Assembly: GCA_910584665.1 (NCBI GenBank)
Contig: CAJUBL010000015.1
Span: 1 to 51,339 of the forward strand
Length of the DNA: 51,339 nucleotides
From: an uncultured Muribaculaceae bacterium
Lineage (GTDB): Bacteria; Bacteroidota; Bacteroidia; Bacteroidales; Muribaculaceae
Reading direction: 5' to 3'
The position numbers and the translations under genes were made by a program. This document shows, piece after piece, positions 17,531 through 27,063 of this stretch. Under the pieces are notes generated by a model. It made no database searches. It saw only the letters and a list, made by a program, of their open reading frames with translations, and was not told the origin of the DNA. The number at the start of each line of letters is the position of its first letter. The first letter of the stretch is position 1.

Positions 17531-19123
17531 ATGAAACTCAGGTACATTCTTGCAGGCGCTGTAATTTCATGCTCTCTGTCTTTATCAGCGCAGTCTCCCG
17601 CCGATAATCCGATCACAAAAGCCATGATGGAAGTGTATCGGCAGGAACTGGAAGCTGACCCGCAGAACTATGAGGTATACTTCCGTCGTGCAAACGAGTA
17701 TTATAATCTGTCACAGTATCTCAGAGCTCTGAGTGATATTGACGAAGCGATCAGGTATACACCGGCAACCGAAACAGATCTGCTGTTTCAGGAACACACT
17801 CTGCGTGCCAATATCTATCTGATGACGGACCGTGCGGAAGACGCTCTGAATGATCTCTCACGCGCATGTCAGCTTGATCCGACTTCACTGACATCAATCT
17901 ATCTGAAAGCCAATACGGAATACGAATTAGGCAAATACCTGGAGGCCAAAGCCGATTTCGGACGTCTGCAGAGGGCTGATTCCCGTAATCTCGAGGCACT
18001 CTTCGGTCTGGCCAAGGTTGCTGTAAAGGAAAACAATCTCGGTCTGGCCAATGAGTATGCCGACCGGGCCATAGCATTCGAGCCGTCAAACAGTGTCGCA
18101 TATTTACAGCGGGCCAATGTCCGCCAGCTCATGGGTAATAATACGGGGGCTGTGGATGATCTGATTGTCGCCATCAGTATTGATAAAAATAACAATGTCG
18201 CTCTGCAACGGCTGGTTGCCATGAGCAATGATGACTATAATGCTGTGATTACCGGTCTGACCTCGGCAATGCAACAGGCTCCGTCGGTAGGCATGTTTGT
18301 TTACCTCAGGGCTGTGATTGCCATGTCTCATTACCGTTACAAAGCGGCTATCAATGATTTTCATTATATAATCGACGAAAATCTATACAATTATCATGGA
18401 ATATACGGATCCCTGGCCGAATGTTACTTCGGATTAGGCAAATATCAGGAAGCCCTGACCGAAATAAATCAGGCTATGTCGATGACTACAGAAAACGGAC
18501 AATACTACATAGTACGGGCAAAAATACGCCGTGCCATGGGAGAGTATGACCGTGCGCTTGAATCGGCTTCAGAAGGACTCGGCAAACTTCCTGCCTCGTC
18601 TGCGGCAATGGCCGAAAAAGGGCTTTGTCTATCGTCGTTGGGAAAATATACCGATGCTTCATCTCTTCTTGGAGGAGCAATAATGGATGAACCGGACAAT
18701 GCATCTTACTATCTGATGCGTGCGCGTATCCAGAATGACAATCTCAAGGAGTCCGGCGCCGCACGACAGTTATATCAACGCGTCGCAGATCTTGATCTTC
18801 CTGACGATGCTGTGACCGGATTAAGGGGGTTCGCAGAATTTGAACTTGGCAACAAAGCCAATGCCATATCATGGATCGAGTCAATACTGTCCGGTTCAAA
18901 GGATGCGGATGGTTCGATAAACTACCACGCGGCCTGTCTGTATGCCCAGTTAGGTAATACTGTAAAGGCGCTTGACTGCATGGAGCGTTCGCTTGAGAAC
19001 GGATACGCCAACTATTATAACTGGACTCAATACGATGACAGTGCTGTCTCGGTAGCTCCGATCAGAACGGACAAGGCTTTTAAGGATCTGCTCCAGCGTT
19101 ACAGCTATCTATTTAATGAATAA
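17531..19123 (+). CDS. Exported tetratricopeptide-repeat protein
   Basis: A 530-residue protein with signal peptide MKLRYILAGAVISCSLSLSAQ and at least ten helical TPR units. Examples are YFRRANEYYNLSQYLRALSD, VAYLQRANVRQLMGNNTGAVDD and YYIVRAKIRRAMGEYDRALE. The last unit, ACLYAQLGNTVKALDCMERS, resembles the end of many Bacteroidetes TPR proteins. There is no catalytic domain, so it is presumably a periplasmic scaffold. It lies between kdsA (22 nt) and valS (27 nt) in the same transcription series. That gives no clear functional hint, although a cell-envelope role near kdsA would be plausible. The start is supported by the signal peptide. Confidence 0.85.
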   Translation: MKLRYILAGAVISCSLSLSAQSPADNPITKAMMEVYRQELEADPQNYEVYFRRANEYYNLSQYLRALSDIDEAIRYTPATETDLLFQEHTLRANIYLMTDRAEDALNDLSRACQLDPTSLTSIYLKANTEYELGKYLEAKADFGRLQRADSRNLEALFGLAKVAVKENNLGLANEYADRAIAFEPSNSVAYLQRANVRQLMGNNTGAVDDLIVAISIDKNNNVALQRLVAMSNDDYNAVITGLTSAMQQAPSVGMFVYLRAVIAMSHYRYKAAINDFHYIIDENLYNYHGIYGSLAECYFGLGKYQEALTEINQAMSMTTENGQYYIVRAKIRRAMGEYDRALESASEGLGKLPASSAAMAEKGLCLSSLGKYTDASSLLGGAIMDEPDNASYYLMRARIQNDNLKESGAARQLYQRVADLDLPDDAVTGLRGFAEFELGNKANAISWIESILSGSKDADGSINYHAACLYAQLGNTVKALDCMERSLENGYANYYNWTQYDDSAVSVAPIRTDKAFKDLLQRYSYLFNE

Positions 19124-19150
19124 TATCTAACCAATCTATCACATTATACA

Positions 19151-21787
19151 ATGAGTCAGTTAGCTTCCAAATATAATCCCGCCGAAGTCGAAGAGAAATG
19201 GTACGGGTACTGGGAAAAAAACAAGTTGTTCCACTCAGAGCCCGATGCCCGGGAACCTTATACAATTGTAATTCCGCCACCAAATGTCACCGGAGTATTA
19301 CACATGGGGCATATGCTTAATAACACCCTGCAGGATATACTCGTAAGAAGGGCACGAATGCAGGGAAAGAACGCCTTATGGGTACCAGGTACCGACCATG
19401 CATCGATTGCCACGGAAACCAAGGTGATAGCCAAACTTGCTGACGAGGGTATAAAGAAGACCGATCTGACACGTGAACAGTTTCTGGAACATGCATGGGA
19501 ATGGACCCGTAAACATGGCGGCATCATCCTGCAGCAACTTCGCAAGCTCGGAGCATCATGTGACTGGGACAGGACTGCGTTCACTATGGATGAACTTCGT
19601 TCTGAGAGTGTGACAAAGGTTTTCTGTGACCTCTATGACAAGGGGCTCATATATCGCGGATTACGTATGGTCAACTGGGATCCCAGAAACCTTACCGCCA
19701 TATCGGACGATGAAGTCTATTATGTCGAAGAGCATTCCAAACTATATTACCTGCGCTATTATGTAGCCGATGATCCTGAAGGACGCTATGCTGTCGTTGC
19801 CACCACACGTCCCGAAACAATAATGGGTGATACTGCAATGTGTATCAATCCCAGGGATCCCAAAAACGAATGGCTGAAAGGTAAACGTGTCATAGTCCCA
19901 CTTGTGGGTCGTGAAATTCCGGTGATCGAAGACCGCTATGTCGAGATCGACTTCGGAACCGGCTGTCTGAAAGTCACACCGGCTCATGATAAGAATGACT
20001 ATATGCTTGGCAAAGTCCATAACCTTGATACGATCGATATATTCAATCCTGATGCCACACTTAACGAGAACGGAGGCCGGTATGCCGGTATGGACCGTTT
20101 CGAATGCCGCAGACAGATAGCTGTTGATCTTCAGGAAGCCGGTCTGATGGAGAAGATAGAGGATTACACCAATAAGGTAGGCTTCTCCGAGCGTACAAAG
20201 GTTGCAATAGAGCCCCGTCTATCGTTGCAGTGGTTCATTGACATGAAACATTTTGCAAAGATATCTCTATCCCCGGTCATGGATGATGACATCAGGTTTG
20301 TCCCGGAAAAATACAAGACGACCTATAAAGTATGGCTCGATAACATACAGGACTGGTGTATCAGCCGCCAGCTGTGGTGGGGACACCGTATTCCTGCATA
20401 CTATTACAAAGATGCCGGAGGAAATACGCAGATTGCCGTAGCTCCGACCAGAGAGGAAGCACTCGTAAAAGCCAAGGCCGCCTCCGGGTCTGAACTTAAG
20501 CCGGAAGACCTGCATCAGGACGAGGATGCTCTTGATACATGGTTCTCGTCGTGGTTGTGGCCTATTACTCTTTTTAACGGTATACTTGATCCGGGTAACA
20601 GAGAAATAAGCTACTACTATCCTACTTCAACACTGGTTACCGGCCCTGATATTATTTTCTTCTGGGTAGCACGTATGATCATGGCCGGATATGAGTATGT
20701 GGGAGAGATGCCTTTCAGGAATGTTTATTTTACAGGTATTGTCCGGGACAAGATAGGCCGCAAGATGTCCAAGTCGCTTGGCAATTCACCTGATCCTCTT
20801 GAGCTTATAGCCACATACGGTGCCGATGGCGTACGCATGGGTATGATGCTTGCGGCTCCGGCCGGTAATGACATCATGTTTGATGACAAACTGTGCGAGC
20901 AGGGACGCAATTTCTGTAATAAGATATGGAATGCATTCCGTCTTGTTGACGGATGGCAGGTTGTTGATGCTCCGTCACAGCCCGAAGCCAGAATCGCCAT
21001 AAAGTGGTTCTCGGAAAAGCTGTCTCAGACAATAAACGAAGTAAACGATTCGATGGAGAAGTTCCGCGTATCGGAAGCCCTGATGGCAATATACAGACTG
21101 TTCTGGGACGAGTTCTCATCCTGGTATCTCGAAATGATCAAACCGGCATATGGCTCGCCGATCGAGAGCGAGACTCTTAAAGCCACCAAAGAGTATTTTG
21201 ACGCTCTTCTCCGATTGCTGCATCCTTTCATGCCGTTTATAACAGAGGAGTTATGGCAGCATCTTGAAACCCGGCGTGATGGTGAATCAATAATGTATGC
21301 GACATTGCCTGTTGCCGGTGTGGCTGATGAAAAATGTCTTGCCGAGATGGAGATGGCAAAAGAGATCATCACTGGTGTACGCGCTGTCAGGGCGTCAAAG
21401 AACATTCCCGGCAAGGATCTGCTCACACTGAATGTAGTGAGCGATTTCGGGATACCCAATTGTGAGATTGTGAAGAAACTGGCGCTCCTTGAAAAGATTG
21501 AGACCAATGCCTGTAAGAATCCGGCTGCCGCCTCATTCCTTGTCGGAACGGTGGAATTCAATATACCCCTTGAAAATAATATCGACATTGAGGAAGAAAT
21601 AATACGCCTTGAGAAAGAACTCGCCTACCAGAACGGATTCCTTGTAAGTGTCATGAAGAAGCTCAGCAACGAACGGTTTGTAAGCAATGCTCCTCAGCAG
21701 GTTGTCGATATAGAGCGGAAAAAACAGGCTGATGCCGAAGCTAAGATTGCCAATATCAAGGCAACAATCGCATCATTGAAAGGTTGA
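19151..21787 (+). CDS. valS: Valyl-tRNA synthetase
   Basis: A class I aminoacyl-tRNA synthetase of 878 residues that charges tRNA-Val. The HIGH-type motif is PPPNVTGVLHMGHML (about 40-52) and the KMSKS motif is GRKMSKSLGNSPDP (about 536-550). Between them is the editing domain, with VVATTRPETIMGDTA and GCLKVTPAHDKNDY, which removes threonine mischarged on tRNA-Val. The C-terminal anticodon domain is followed by a coiled-coil arm of about 65 residues (EEEIIRLEKELAYQNGFLVS) typical of ValRS. The size is normal. No T-box or other tRNA-sensing leader is visible before it, as expected outside the Firmicutes. Confidence 0.98.
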   Translation: MSQLASKYNPAEVEEKWYGYWEKNKLFHSEPDAREPYTIVIPPPNVTGVLHMGHMLNNTLQDILVRRARMQGKNALWVPGTDHASIATETKVIAKLADEGIKKTDLTREQFLEHAWEWTRKHGGIILQQLRKLGASCDWDRTAFTMDELRSESVTKVFCDLYDKGLIYRGLRMVNWDPRNLTAISDDEVYYVEEHSKLYYLRYYVADDPEGRYAVVATTRPETIMGDTAMCINPRDPKNEWLKGKRVIVPLVGREIPVIEDRYVEIDFGTGCLKVTPAHDKNDYMLGKVHNLDTIDIFNPDATLNENGGRYAGMDRFECRRQIAVDLQEAGLMEKIEDYTNKVGFSERTKVAIEPRLSLQWFIDMKHFAKISLSPVMDDDIRFVPEKYKTTYKVWLDNIQDWCISRQLWWGHRIPAYYYKDAGGNTQIAVAPTREEALVKAKAASGSELKPEDLHQDEDALDTWFSSWLWPITLFNGILDPGNREISYYYPTSTLVTGPDIIFFWVARMIMAGYEYVGEMPFRNVYFTGIVRDKIGRKMSKSLGNSPDPLELIATYGADGVRMGMMLAAPAGNDIMFDDKLCEQGRNFCNKIWNAFRLVDGWQVVDAPSQPEARIAIKWFSEKLSQTINEVNDSMEKFRVSEALMAIYRLFWDEFSSWYLEMIKPAYGSPIESETLKATKEYFDALLRLLHPFMPFITEELWQHLETRRDGESIMYATLPVAGVADEKCLAEMEMAKEIITGVRAVRASKNIPGKDLLTLNVVSDFGIPNCEIVKKLALLEKIETNACKNPAAASFLVGTVEFNIPLENNIDIEEEIIRLEKELAYQNGFLVSVMKKLSNERFVSNAPQQVVDIERKKQADAEAKIANIKATIASLKG

Positions 21788-21805
21788 TTTCTACTGTCAC
21801 AAATA

Positions 21806-23095
21806 ATGAGGAACCTTATATACGCTATACTTACATTAATGCCCATGACGCTCCATGCCATGGGCATTAATGTAAATACCGTTCCGGTTGATACCGCATA
21901 TAGTGCTACATCGGTAAATGTCGCGATATTCAGGAATAATTCGGTCGTAACCCGTGATTCCATGCAATATGTTTCGTTTTATGATCCGGACGGATATGTG
22001 ACCATTGCGAGACGGAAACTCGATGATACAAACTGGGATATAGCCCATTCAGGACATCGCGGCAATGTCGGTGATGGCCATAATGTCATATCAATCATGG
22101 TTGATGACAATCATGTTGTTCATGCGGCATTTGATCATCACGGTAATAAACTACACTACTGCCGCAGTATCGAGCCGGGATCTATCGAACTCGGGGAGAC
22201 GGAACCCATGACAGGCAGTCTTGAAGATGACGTTACGTATCCGGAATTCTACCGGCTCGAGGGTGGCGATCTGCTATTTGCTTATCGTTCAGGGGTATCC
22301 GGCAGGGGTAATCTTGTCATGAACAGGTATGATCTTAAAACAGAATCGTGGAAAAGAATTCATGATGTACTTATAGACGGAGAGAATGCACGCAATGCCT
22401 ACTGGCAGATACATGTAGATCATAAAGGGACCATTCATCTGTCATGGGTGTGGCGTGAGACATGGCTTGTAGAAACCAATCACGACCTGTGCTATGCAAG
22501 ATCACGCGACGGAGGGATATCGTGGGAGCGAAGTGACGGTATCCCCTACTCTCTTCCTATCACTTGTTCCACTGCCGAGATCGCCTGCGATATTCCCCAG
22601 AACAGCGAACTTATAAACCAGACCTCGATGAGTACGGATAATGACGGGAATCCATATATCGCGACATACTGGAGATCGCAGGATGACAGCATTCCACAGT
22701 ACAGACTTGTATGGAACGACGGTGATAAATGGAATAACCGTATTGTCAGTGACCGCAGGACACCTTTCACTCTGTCAGGAGGAGGGACCAAGATGATACC
22801 GATCTCGCGTCCGCGCGTTGTCATCGACTCGGATACCATCTACTATATCACCCGCGATGCAGAACGTGACAGCCGCGTCACGATATATACCGGCAATGTC
22901 AGTTCGTCAAAGTTTATACCTGTCGATGTGACCGACTTCAGTGTCGATGCCTGGGAGCCATCAATTGACAGCGAATTGTGGAACCGTGACCGGAAACTGC
23001 ACATCTATGTCCAGAATGCGTCACAGGGAGACGGTGAGAAAGTTACACAAAAGGAACCGCAACCGGTATATATACTTGAGGTTAAATCGCAATAA
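21806..23095 (+). CDS. Exported BNR-repeat propeller protein (BNR_4-like, possible glycan-active enzyme)
   Basis: A 429-residue secreted protein with signal peptide MRNLIYAILTLMPMTLHA. The mature part has repeated beta-propeller blades: GHNVISIMVDDNHVVHAAFD, HVDHKGTIHLSWVWRE, ARSRDGGISWERSDG and MSTDNDGNPYIATYWRS. This looks like the BNR_4 group, which includes putative polysaccharide lyases and rhamnosidase-like enzymes of gut Bacteroidetes. The catalytic function cannot be assigned from motifs I can see. It lies 18 nt after valS, without any nearby SusC/SusD pair, so it is not in a classic polysaccharide utilisation locus. A perfect 17-bp inverted repeat spans the signal-peptide codons and the first mature codons. 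Confidence 0.75.
   Translation: MRNLIYAILTLMPMTLHAMGINVNTVPVDTAYSATSVNVAIFRNNSVVTRDSMQYVSFYDPDGYVTIARRKLDDTNWDIAHSGHRGNVGDGHNVISIMVDDNHVVHAAFDHHGNKLHYCRSIEPGSIELGETEPMTGSLEDDVTYPEFYRLEGGDLLFAYRSGVSGRGNLVMNRYDLKTESWKRIHDVLIDGENARNAYWQIHVDHKGTIHLSWVWRETWLVETNHDLCYARSRDGGISWERSDGIPYSLPITCSTAEIACDIPQNSELINQTSMSTDNDGNPYIATYWRSQDDSIPQYRLVWNDGDKWNNRIVSDRRTPFTLSGGGTKMIPISRPRVVIDSDTIYYITRDAERDSRVTIYTGNVSSSKFIPVDVTDFSVDAWEPSIDSELWNRDRKLHIYVQNASQGDGEKVTQKEPQPVYILEVKSQ
21831..21875. repeat. Perfect 17-bp inverted repeat inside the 5' coding region of the BNR gene
   Basis: Left arm 21831-21847 (TTACATTAATGCCCATG) is exactly complementary to the right arm 21859-21875, with an 11-nt loop. It encodes residues 9-23 of the preprotein, across the likely signal-peptide cleavage site. 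In mRNA it would fold into a very stable hairpin starting 25 nt after the ATG. Confidence 0.9.
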
Positions 23096-23115
23096 CTTAT
23101 GTATTAAAATCTTAT

Positions 23116-23154
23116 AAAAAGGACTGGCTCTGTTATAAAGAGTCAGTCCTTTCT
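23116..23154. terminator. Bidirectional terminator between the BNR gene and purL
   Basis: A 14-bp stem (23118-23131 with 23139-23152, one G-T wobble) with a 7-nt loop lies between two convergent genes. A-rich sequence on the left and TTT on the right give short U tails in both directions. Confidence 0.8.
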
Positions 23155-23178
23155 GCTGTGTTGTATAATCTGAAATCC

Positions 23179-26100
23179 TTACTTTGATCTGTAGGCCTCA
23201 ATCCACTTGCGGGCATTGATAAATGCCTGGATCCACGGTGTGACCTCATCGTTTAGCCTGGAAGCAGGATAGAATCCGCATTGCCAGGGGAATATGGCGC
23301 GCTCGAGGTGTGGCATCATTGCAAGATGACGACCATCGGCCGATGCTATACCTGCAACGGAGGCTTTTGATCCGTTGGGATTGCCTGGATAAGCGCTGTA
23401 ATTGTATTTTGCAACAATATGATACTTGTCCATTGATTCCGGCAGATCAAATTTGCCCTCGCCATGAGCTACCCATATGCCAAGCTTGCTGCCGGAAAGA
23501 GAACCCAGCATGACTGAATTATTGGCCGGTATTGTGAGACCAAGGAATTGTGATTCAAACTTATGGGACCTGTTATGCAACATGCGCGTCGGACGTTTAT
23601 GCTCAGGATTGATAAGATTCAGCTCGATCATAAGCTGGCATCCGTTGCATATGCCGAGACTCAGGGTGTCCTTACGTCTGAAATAGTTTTCAAGAGTTTT
23701 CCTGGCACGGTCATTCCAGAGGAAACCGCCGGCCCATCCTTTGGCAGACCCGAGAACGTCACTGTTGGAAAAACCGCCGCAGAACACAATAAGATTTATG
23801 TCTTCAAGGGTTTCCCGGCCACTCATCAGGTCGGTCATGTGGACATCCTTGACGTCAAATCCGGCAAGATGTATCGAATAAGCCATCTCCCGATCACCAT
23901 TAACACCCTTTTCACGTATGATTGCTGCTTTTATACCTGAACGTACCTTACGTTCGTGAGATATGCCGTTGGCTTCGAGCGATCCGTTCCAGCCGACAGG
24001 CAGGCGATAACGTATGGGTTGTTTCTTATAATTGGCAAAACGTTCGGCCGCGCATGTCTCACCGCTCTGCATCCTGTCGAGCTGATATGATGTATTAAAC
24101 CATACGTCTCGCAGATAGTCAATGCCGAACATATGCCGGGTCCCATGAAGGCCGACCATAACGGTACGTTCTCCGGTCGGCGATCCGAGTCTGACCACGC
24201 GCACACCGGCCTTTTTCATATCGCTCTCAAAAGTCTCACACTTGGATTTTGAAACCTGTACAATCGCGGCCGGATTCTCAGCAAAAAGAATCTTTACGAT
24301 ATCAGACTCACCGAAGCCGTCAAGATCAATATCCAGACCACCTGTCGTATTGGCAAATGTCATCTCAAGAAGTGCTGTTATAAGTCCGCCGGCAGAGATA
24401 TCATGATATGCAAGCAGGCGACGGTCCCGGACCTGCTTCTGCACAGCATTGAACGCCTTGGCAAAATATTCAGGCGACTTTACAGACGGAACACTGGTAC
24501 CGAGTCGGTTGAGTGTCTGGGCGAGAGCCGATCCTCCAAGTTCCAGACTCGTATCAGAGAAATCGATATAGTATAGTGTTGATGCCGTATTGCGCACTAC
24601 CGGCGAAACTGTTTTGCGAACATCCCGGACTTCACCGGCGGCCGAAATTATCACAGTACCCGGGGCATAAACTTTCTGGTCACCATACTTCTGTGTCATT
24701 GACAGCGAGTCCTTGCCGGTCGGAATATTTATGCCGAGACTGCAGGCGAAATCACTGCATGCTTCTACGGCACGATAAAGCGCGGCATCCTCTCCGGCAT
24801 TCTTACAGGGCCACATCCAGTTGGCTGATAGTGATATGCTTCGGAGTCCATCTGTGAGATTCGATCCGGCTATATTGGTCAGCGATTCGGCTATCGCCAT
24901 CACTGATCCCTTGGCCGAGTCGATCAGTGCGACCTGAGGAGCGTGTCCGATTGAAGTTGCAATACCCGCGCGTCCCGTGTAATCAAGGGCAACCACTCCG
25001 CAGTCACTCAGGGGCAGCTGTATCTCACCCTGACATTGCTGACGTGCCACGCGTCCGGTAACCGAGCGGTCGACCTTGTTGGTCAGCCAGTCCTTACAGC
25101 CTACACTCTCGAGGCTGAGAACATTTTTTATATATTCGTCGAGTGAAGCGGCGCTTGTTTTTACCTCACTATATGATACACTGACTGTTGAATCGGTCAT
25201 GACGGTCTTAGGCGAATTTCCGAACATGTCGTCCATTTCAAGGTTTATGGGTCTTACACCCCTGCTGTCCTCGAAAACAAATCTGTGATCGTCCGTAGTC
25301 TCACCCACGACATACATAGGAGCGCGTTCCCGGTCGGCGATACGCCTGACATACTCAATATTCTTTTCGTCAATGATCATGCCCATGCGTTCCTGGCTCT
25401 CGTTGCCGACAATTTCTTTATAGGACAATGTCTTGTCACCGACAGGCAATGAATTGATGTCAATATGGCCGCCTGTGGCTTCCACCAGCTCCGACAGGGC
25501 ATTGAGATGACCGCCGGCACCGTGGTCATGTATTGATACGATGGGATTTGATTCGCTCTCGGCAAGAGCACGTATCACATTGGAAACACGTTTCTGCATT
25601 TCGGGATTGGCACGCTGCACGGCATTAAGCTCAATAGAATTGTCATAGCAGCCTGTCTCAACTGACGAGACAGCACCGCCACCCATACCGATACGATAGT
25701 TGTCTCCACCCATCACTACAACTTTCTCTCCCGGAACCGGCTCTCCCTTGATGGCATCCTTGCGTGCGGCGAATCCTACTCCGCCGGCGAGCATTATCAC
25801 TTTGTCATAAGCATATTGCCGGCCGTTCTCGTCATGCTCAAATGTAAGAAGTGATCCGCATATAAGTGGCTGTCCGAATTTATTGCCGAAGTCACTGGCG
25901 CCATTGGAAGCCTTGATAAGGATTTCGGCCGGAGTCTGGTATAACCACACGCGCGGGTTCATCATAAGTTCCCAGCTATGTTCCATTGTCATGCGTGGAT
26001 ATGATGTCATATATACTGCAGTACCGGCGATAGGCAGACTGGCCTTACCGCCACCGAGGCGGTCACGGATCTCACCTCCTGATCCGGTAGCGGCACCATT

Positions 26101-26874
26101 GAAAGGCTCTACTGTTGTGGGGAAATTATGGGTCTCGGCTTTAAGCGAGATAACGGTATCAATCTTTCTGGTTTCAAAAAAGTCGGGTCTGTCGGGATTG
26201 ACCGGATAGAACTGGTTTATAGCCGGACCTTCGATAAAGGCGACGTTATCCTTATAGGCTGAAACAAGACGGTTCGGATTAACCTGAGATGTTTTCTTTA
26301 TAAGTTTGAAAAGCGAAAGCGGCTTTTCTTCTCCGTCAATGACAAATGTGCCATTGAATATTTTGTGACGGCAATGTTCTGAATTGACCTGAGAAAAGCC
26401 GAATACTTCACTGTCGGTGAGTTTGCGGCCAAGCTTTGCAGCGAGATTTCTCAGATAGTTTTCCTCGTCAACGCTGAGTGCGAGTCCTTCTCGTCTGTTG
26501 TATTCCGATATGTCATCGATATAGACAATCGGATCGGGAGTCTTATCTACTTTGAATACCCGTGAATCGAGCCTGCTGTAAACACGCTGCAACATCCTGT
26601 CATGGGCGGATGTCCCATTTTTATCATGAGAGAACTCTTCGATCCGGGTAATTCCTGAGAGTCCCATATTCTGAGTGATTTCCACGGCATTAGTGCTCCA
26701 GGGAGTGATCATCTCCTTACGTGGGCCTATATAGGTACCCTTTAACGAGGTTGCTGACAGGGCACGTGCACCTCCAAGCAACCACGAGAGTCGCGTTTTC
26801 TCGTCGTCATTAAACCTGTGGTCGCTTTCTACGGCATATACTGTAGAAGCTCCTTTCTTGAAAAATGTAACCAT
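23179..26874 (-). CDS. purL: Phosphoribosylformylglycinamidine synthase PurL (large single-chain form)
   Basis: A 1231-residue enzyme for the fourth step of purine synthesis, making FGAM from FGAR, ATP and glutamine. It has the linker and first AIRS-like domain (SEHCRHKIFNGTF; KAETHNFPTTVEPFNGAATGSGGEIRD), a second AIRS-like half (PTGKDSLSM), and a C-terminal glutamine amidotransferase domain with the catalytic Cys in LSLGICNGCQL and the His in MMPHLERAIFPWQ. The start at 26874 (MVTFFKKG) matches the family N-terminus. A longer frame from 27039 would run over the promoter and the divergent gene. Upstream is a TACCTTTG box. This single-chain form is the usual one in Bacteroidetes and gamma-proteobacteria. 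Confidence 0.96.
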   Translation of the reverse strand: MVTFFKKGASTVYAVESDHRFNDDEKTRLSWLLGGARALSATSLKGTYIGPRKEMITPWSTNAVEITQNMGLSGITRIEEFSHDKNGTSAHDRMLQRVYSRLDSRVFKVDKTPDPIVYIDDISEYNRREGLALSVDEENYLRNLAAKLGRKLTDSEVFGFSQVNSEHCRHKIFNGTFVIDGEEKPLSLFKLIKKTSQVNPNRLVSAYKDNVAFIEGPAINQFYPVNPDRPDFFETRKIDTVISLKAETHNFPTTVEPFNGAATGSGGEIRDRLGGGKASLPIAGTAVYMTSYPRMTMEHSWELMMNPRVWLYQTPAEILIKASNGASDFGNKFGQPLICGSLLTFEHDENGRQYAYDKVIMLAGGVGFAARKDAIKGEPVPGEKVVVMGGDNYRIGMGGGAVSSVETGCYDNSIELNAVQRANPEMQKRVSNVIRALAESESNPIVSIHDHGAGGHLNALSELVEATGGHIDINSLPVGDKTLSYKEIVGNESQERMGMIIDEKNIEYVRRIADRERAPMYVVGETTDDHRFVFEDSRGVRPINLEMDDMFGNSPKTVMTDSTVSVSYSEVKTSAASLDEYIKNVLSLESVGCKDWLTNKVDRSVTGRVARQQCQGEIQLPLSDCGVVALDYTGRAGIATSIGHAPQVALIDSAKGSVMAIAESLTNIAGSNLTDGLRSISLSANWMWPCKNAGEDAALYRAVEACSDFACSLGINIPTGKDSLSMTQKYGDQKVYAPGTVIISAAGEVRDVRKTVSPVVRNTASTLYYIDFSDTSLELGGSALAQTLNRLGTSVPSVKSPEYFAKAFNAVQKQVRDRRLLAYHDISAGGLITALLEMTFANTTGGLDIDLDGFGESDIVKILFAENPAAIVQVSKSKCETFESDMKKAGVRVVRLGSPTGERTVMVGLHGTRHMFGIDYLRDVWFNTSYQLDRMQSGETCAAERFANYKKQPIRYRLPVGWNGSLEANGISHERKVRSGIKAAIIREKGVNGDREMAYSIHLAGFDVKDVHMTDLMSGRETLEDINLIVFCGGFSNSDVLGSAKGWAGGFLWNDRARKTLENYFRRKDTLSLGICNGCQLMIELNLINPEHKRPTRMLHNRSHKFESQFLGLTIPANNSVMLGSLSGSKLGIWVAHGEGKFDLPESMDKYHIVAKYNYSAYPGNPNGSKASVAGIASADGRHLAMMPHLERAIFPWQCGFYPASRLNDEVTPWIQAFINARKWIEAYRSK

Positions 26875-26902
26875 GATTGATAGTATGAGTGGTTTTAGAA
26901 TG

Positions 26903-26910
26903 CAAAGGTA
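26903..26910 (-). promoter_or_regulatory. -7 promoter element of purL
   Basis: TACCTTTG on the minus strand matches TAnnTTTG exactly and lies 29 nt before the purL start codon. A matching -33 TTTG is not clear. No PurR-type operator is evident. Confidence 0.55.
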
Positions 26911-26976
26911 CAAATAATGCGTTAAACTATGAAGTGGTAACATCTTTTTAGCATTTTTATTAAAAGGAAACCGGGT

Positions 26977-27011
26977 TTTGTTCATTATTTGAAAATAATT
27001 GCGTAATTTTG
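26977..27011 (+). promoter_or_regulatory. Promoter of the GT5-like gene
   Basis: TTTG (26977-26980) and a perfect TAATTTTG (27004-27011) are separated by 23 nt, at the long end of the usual spacing. Predicted transcription start is near 27018. Confidence 0.6.
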
Positions 27012-27063
27012 CATAATGTAAATAGGCTATGTCGGACATGGCCGCTTAAATTATGCATTGCCA

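Noticed and set aside
21806..23095. Polysaccharide utilisation locus around the BNR gene
   Set aside because: There is no SusC/SusD pair, sulfatase, regulator or other glycan enzyme nearby; the gene trails valS.
26875..27039. Longer N-terminal extension of PurL
   Set aside because: The extra 55 codons overlap a consensus -7 element and the divergent promoter, and the family N-terminus begins at MVTFFKKG.
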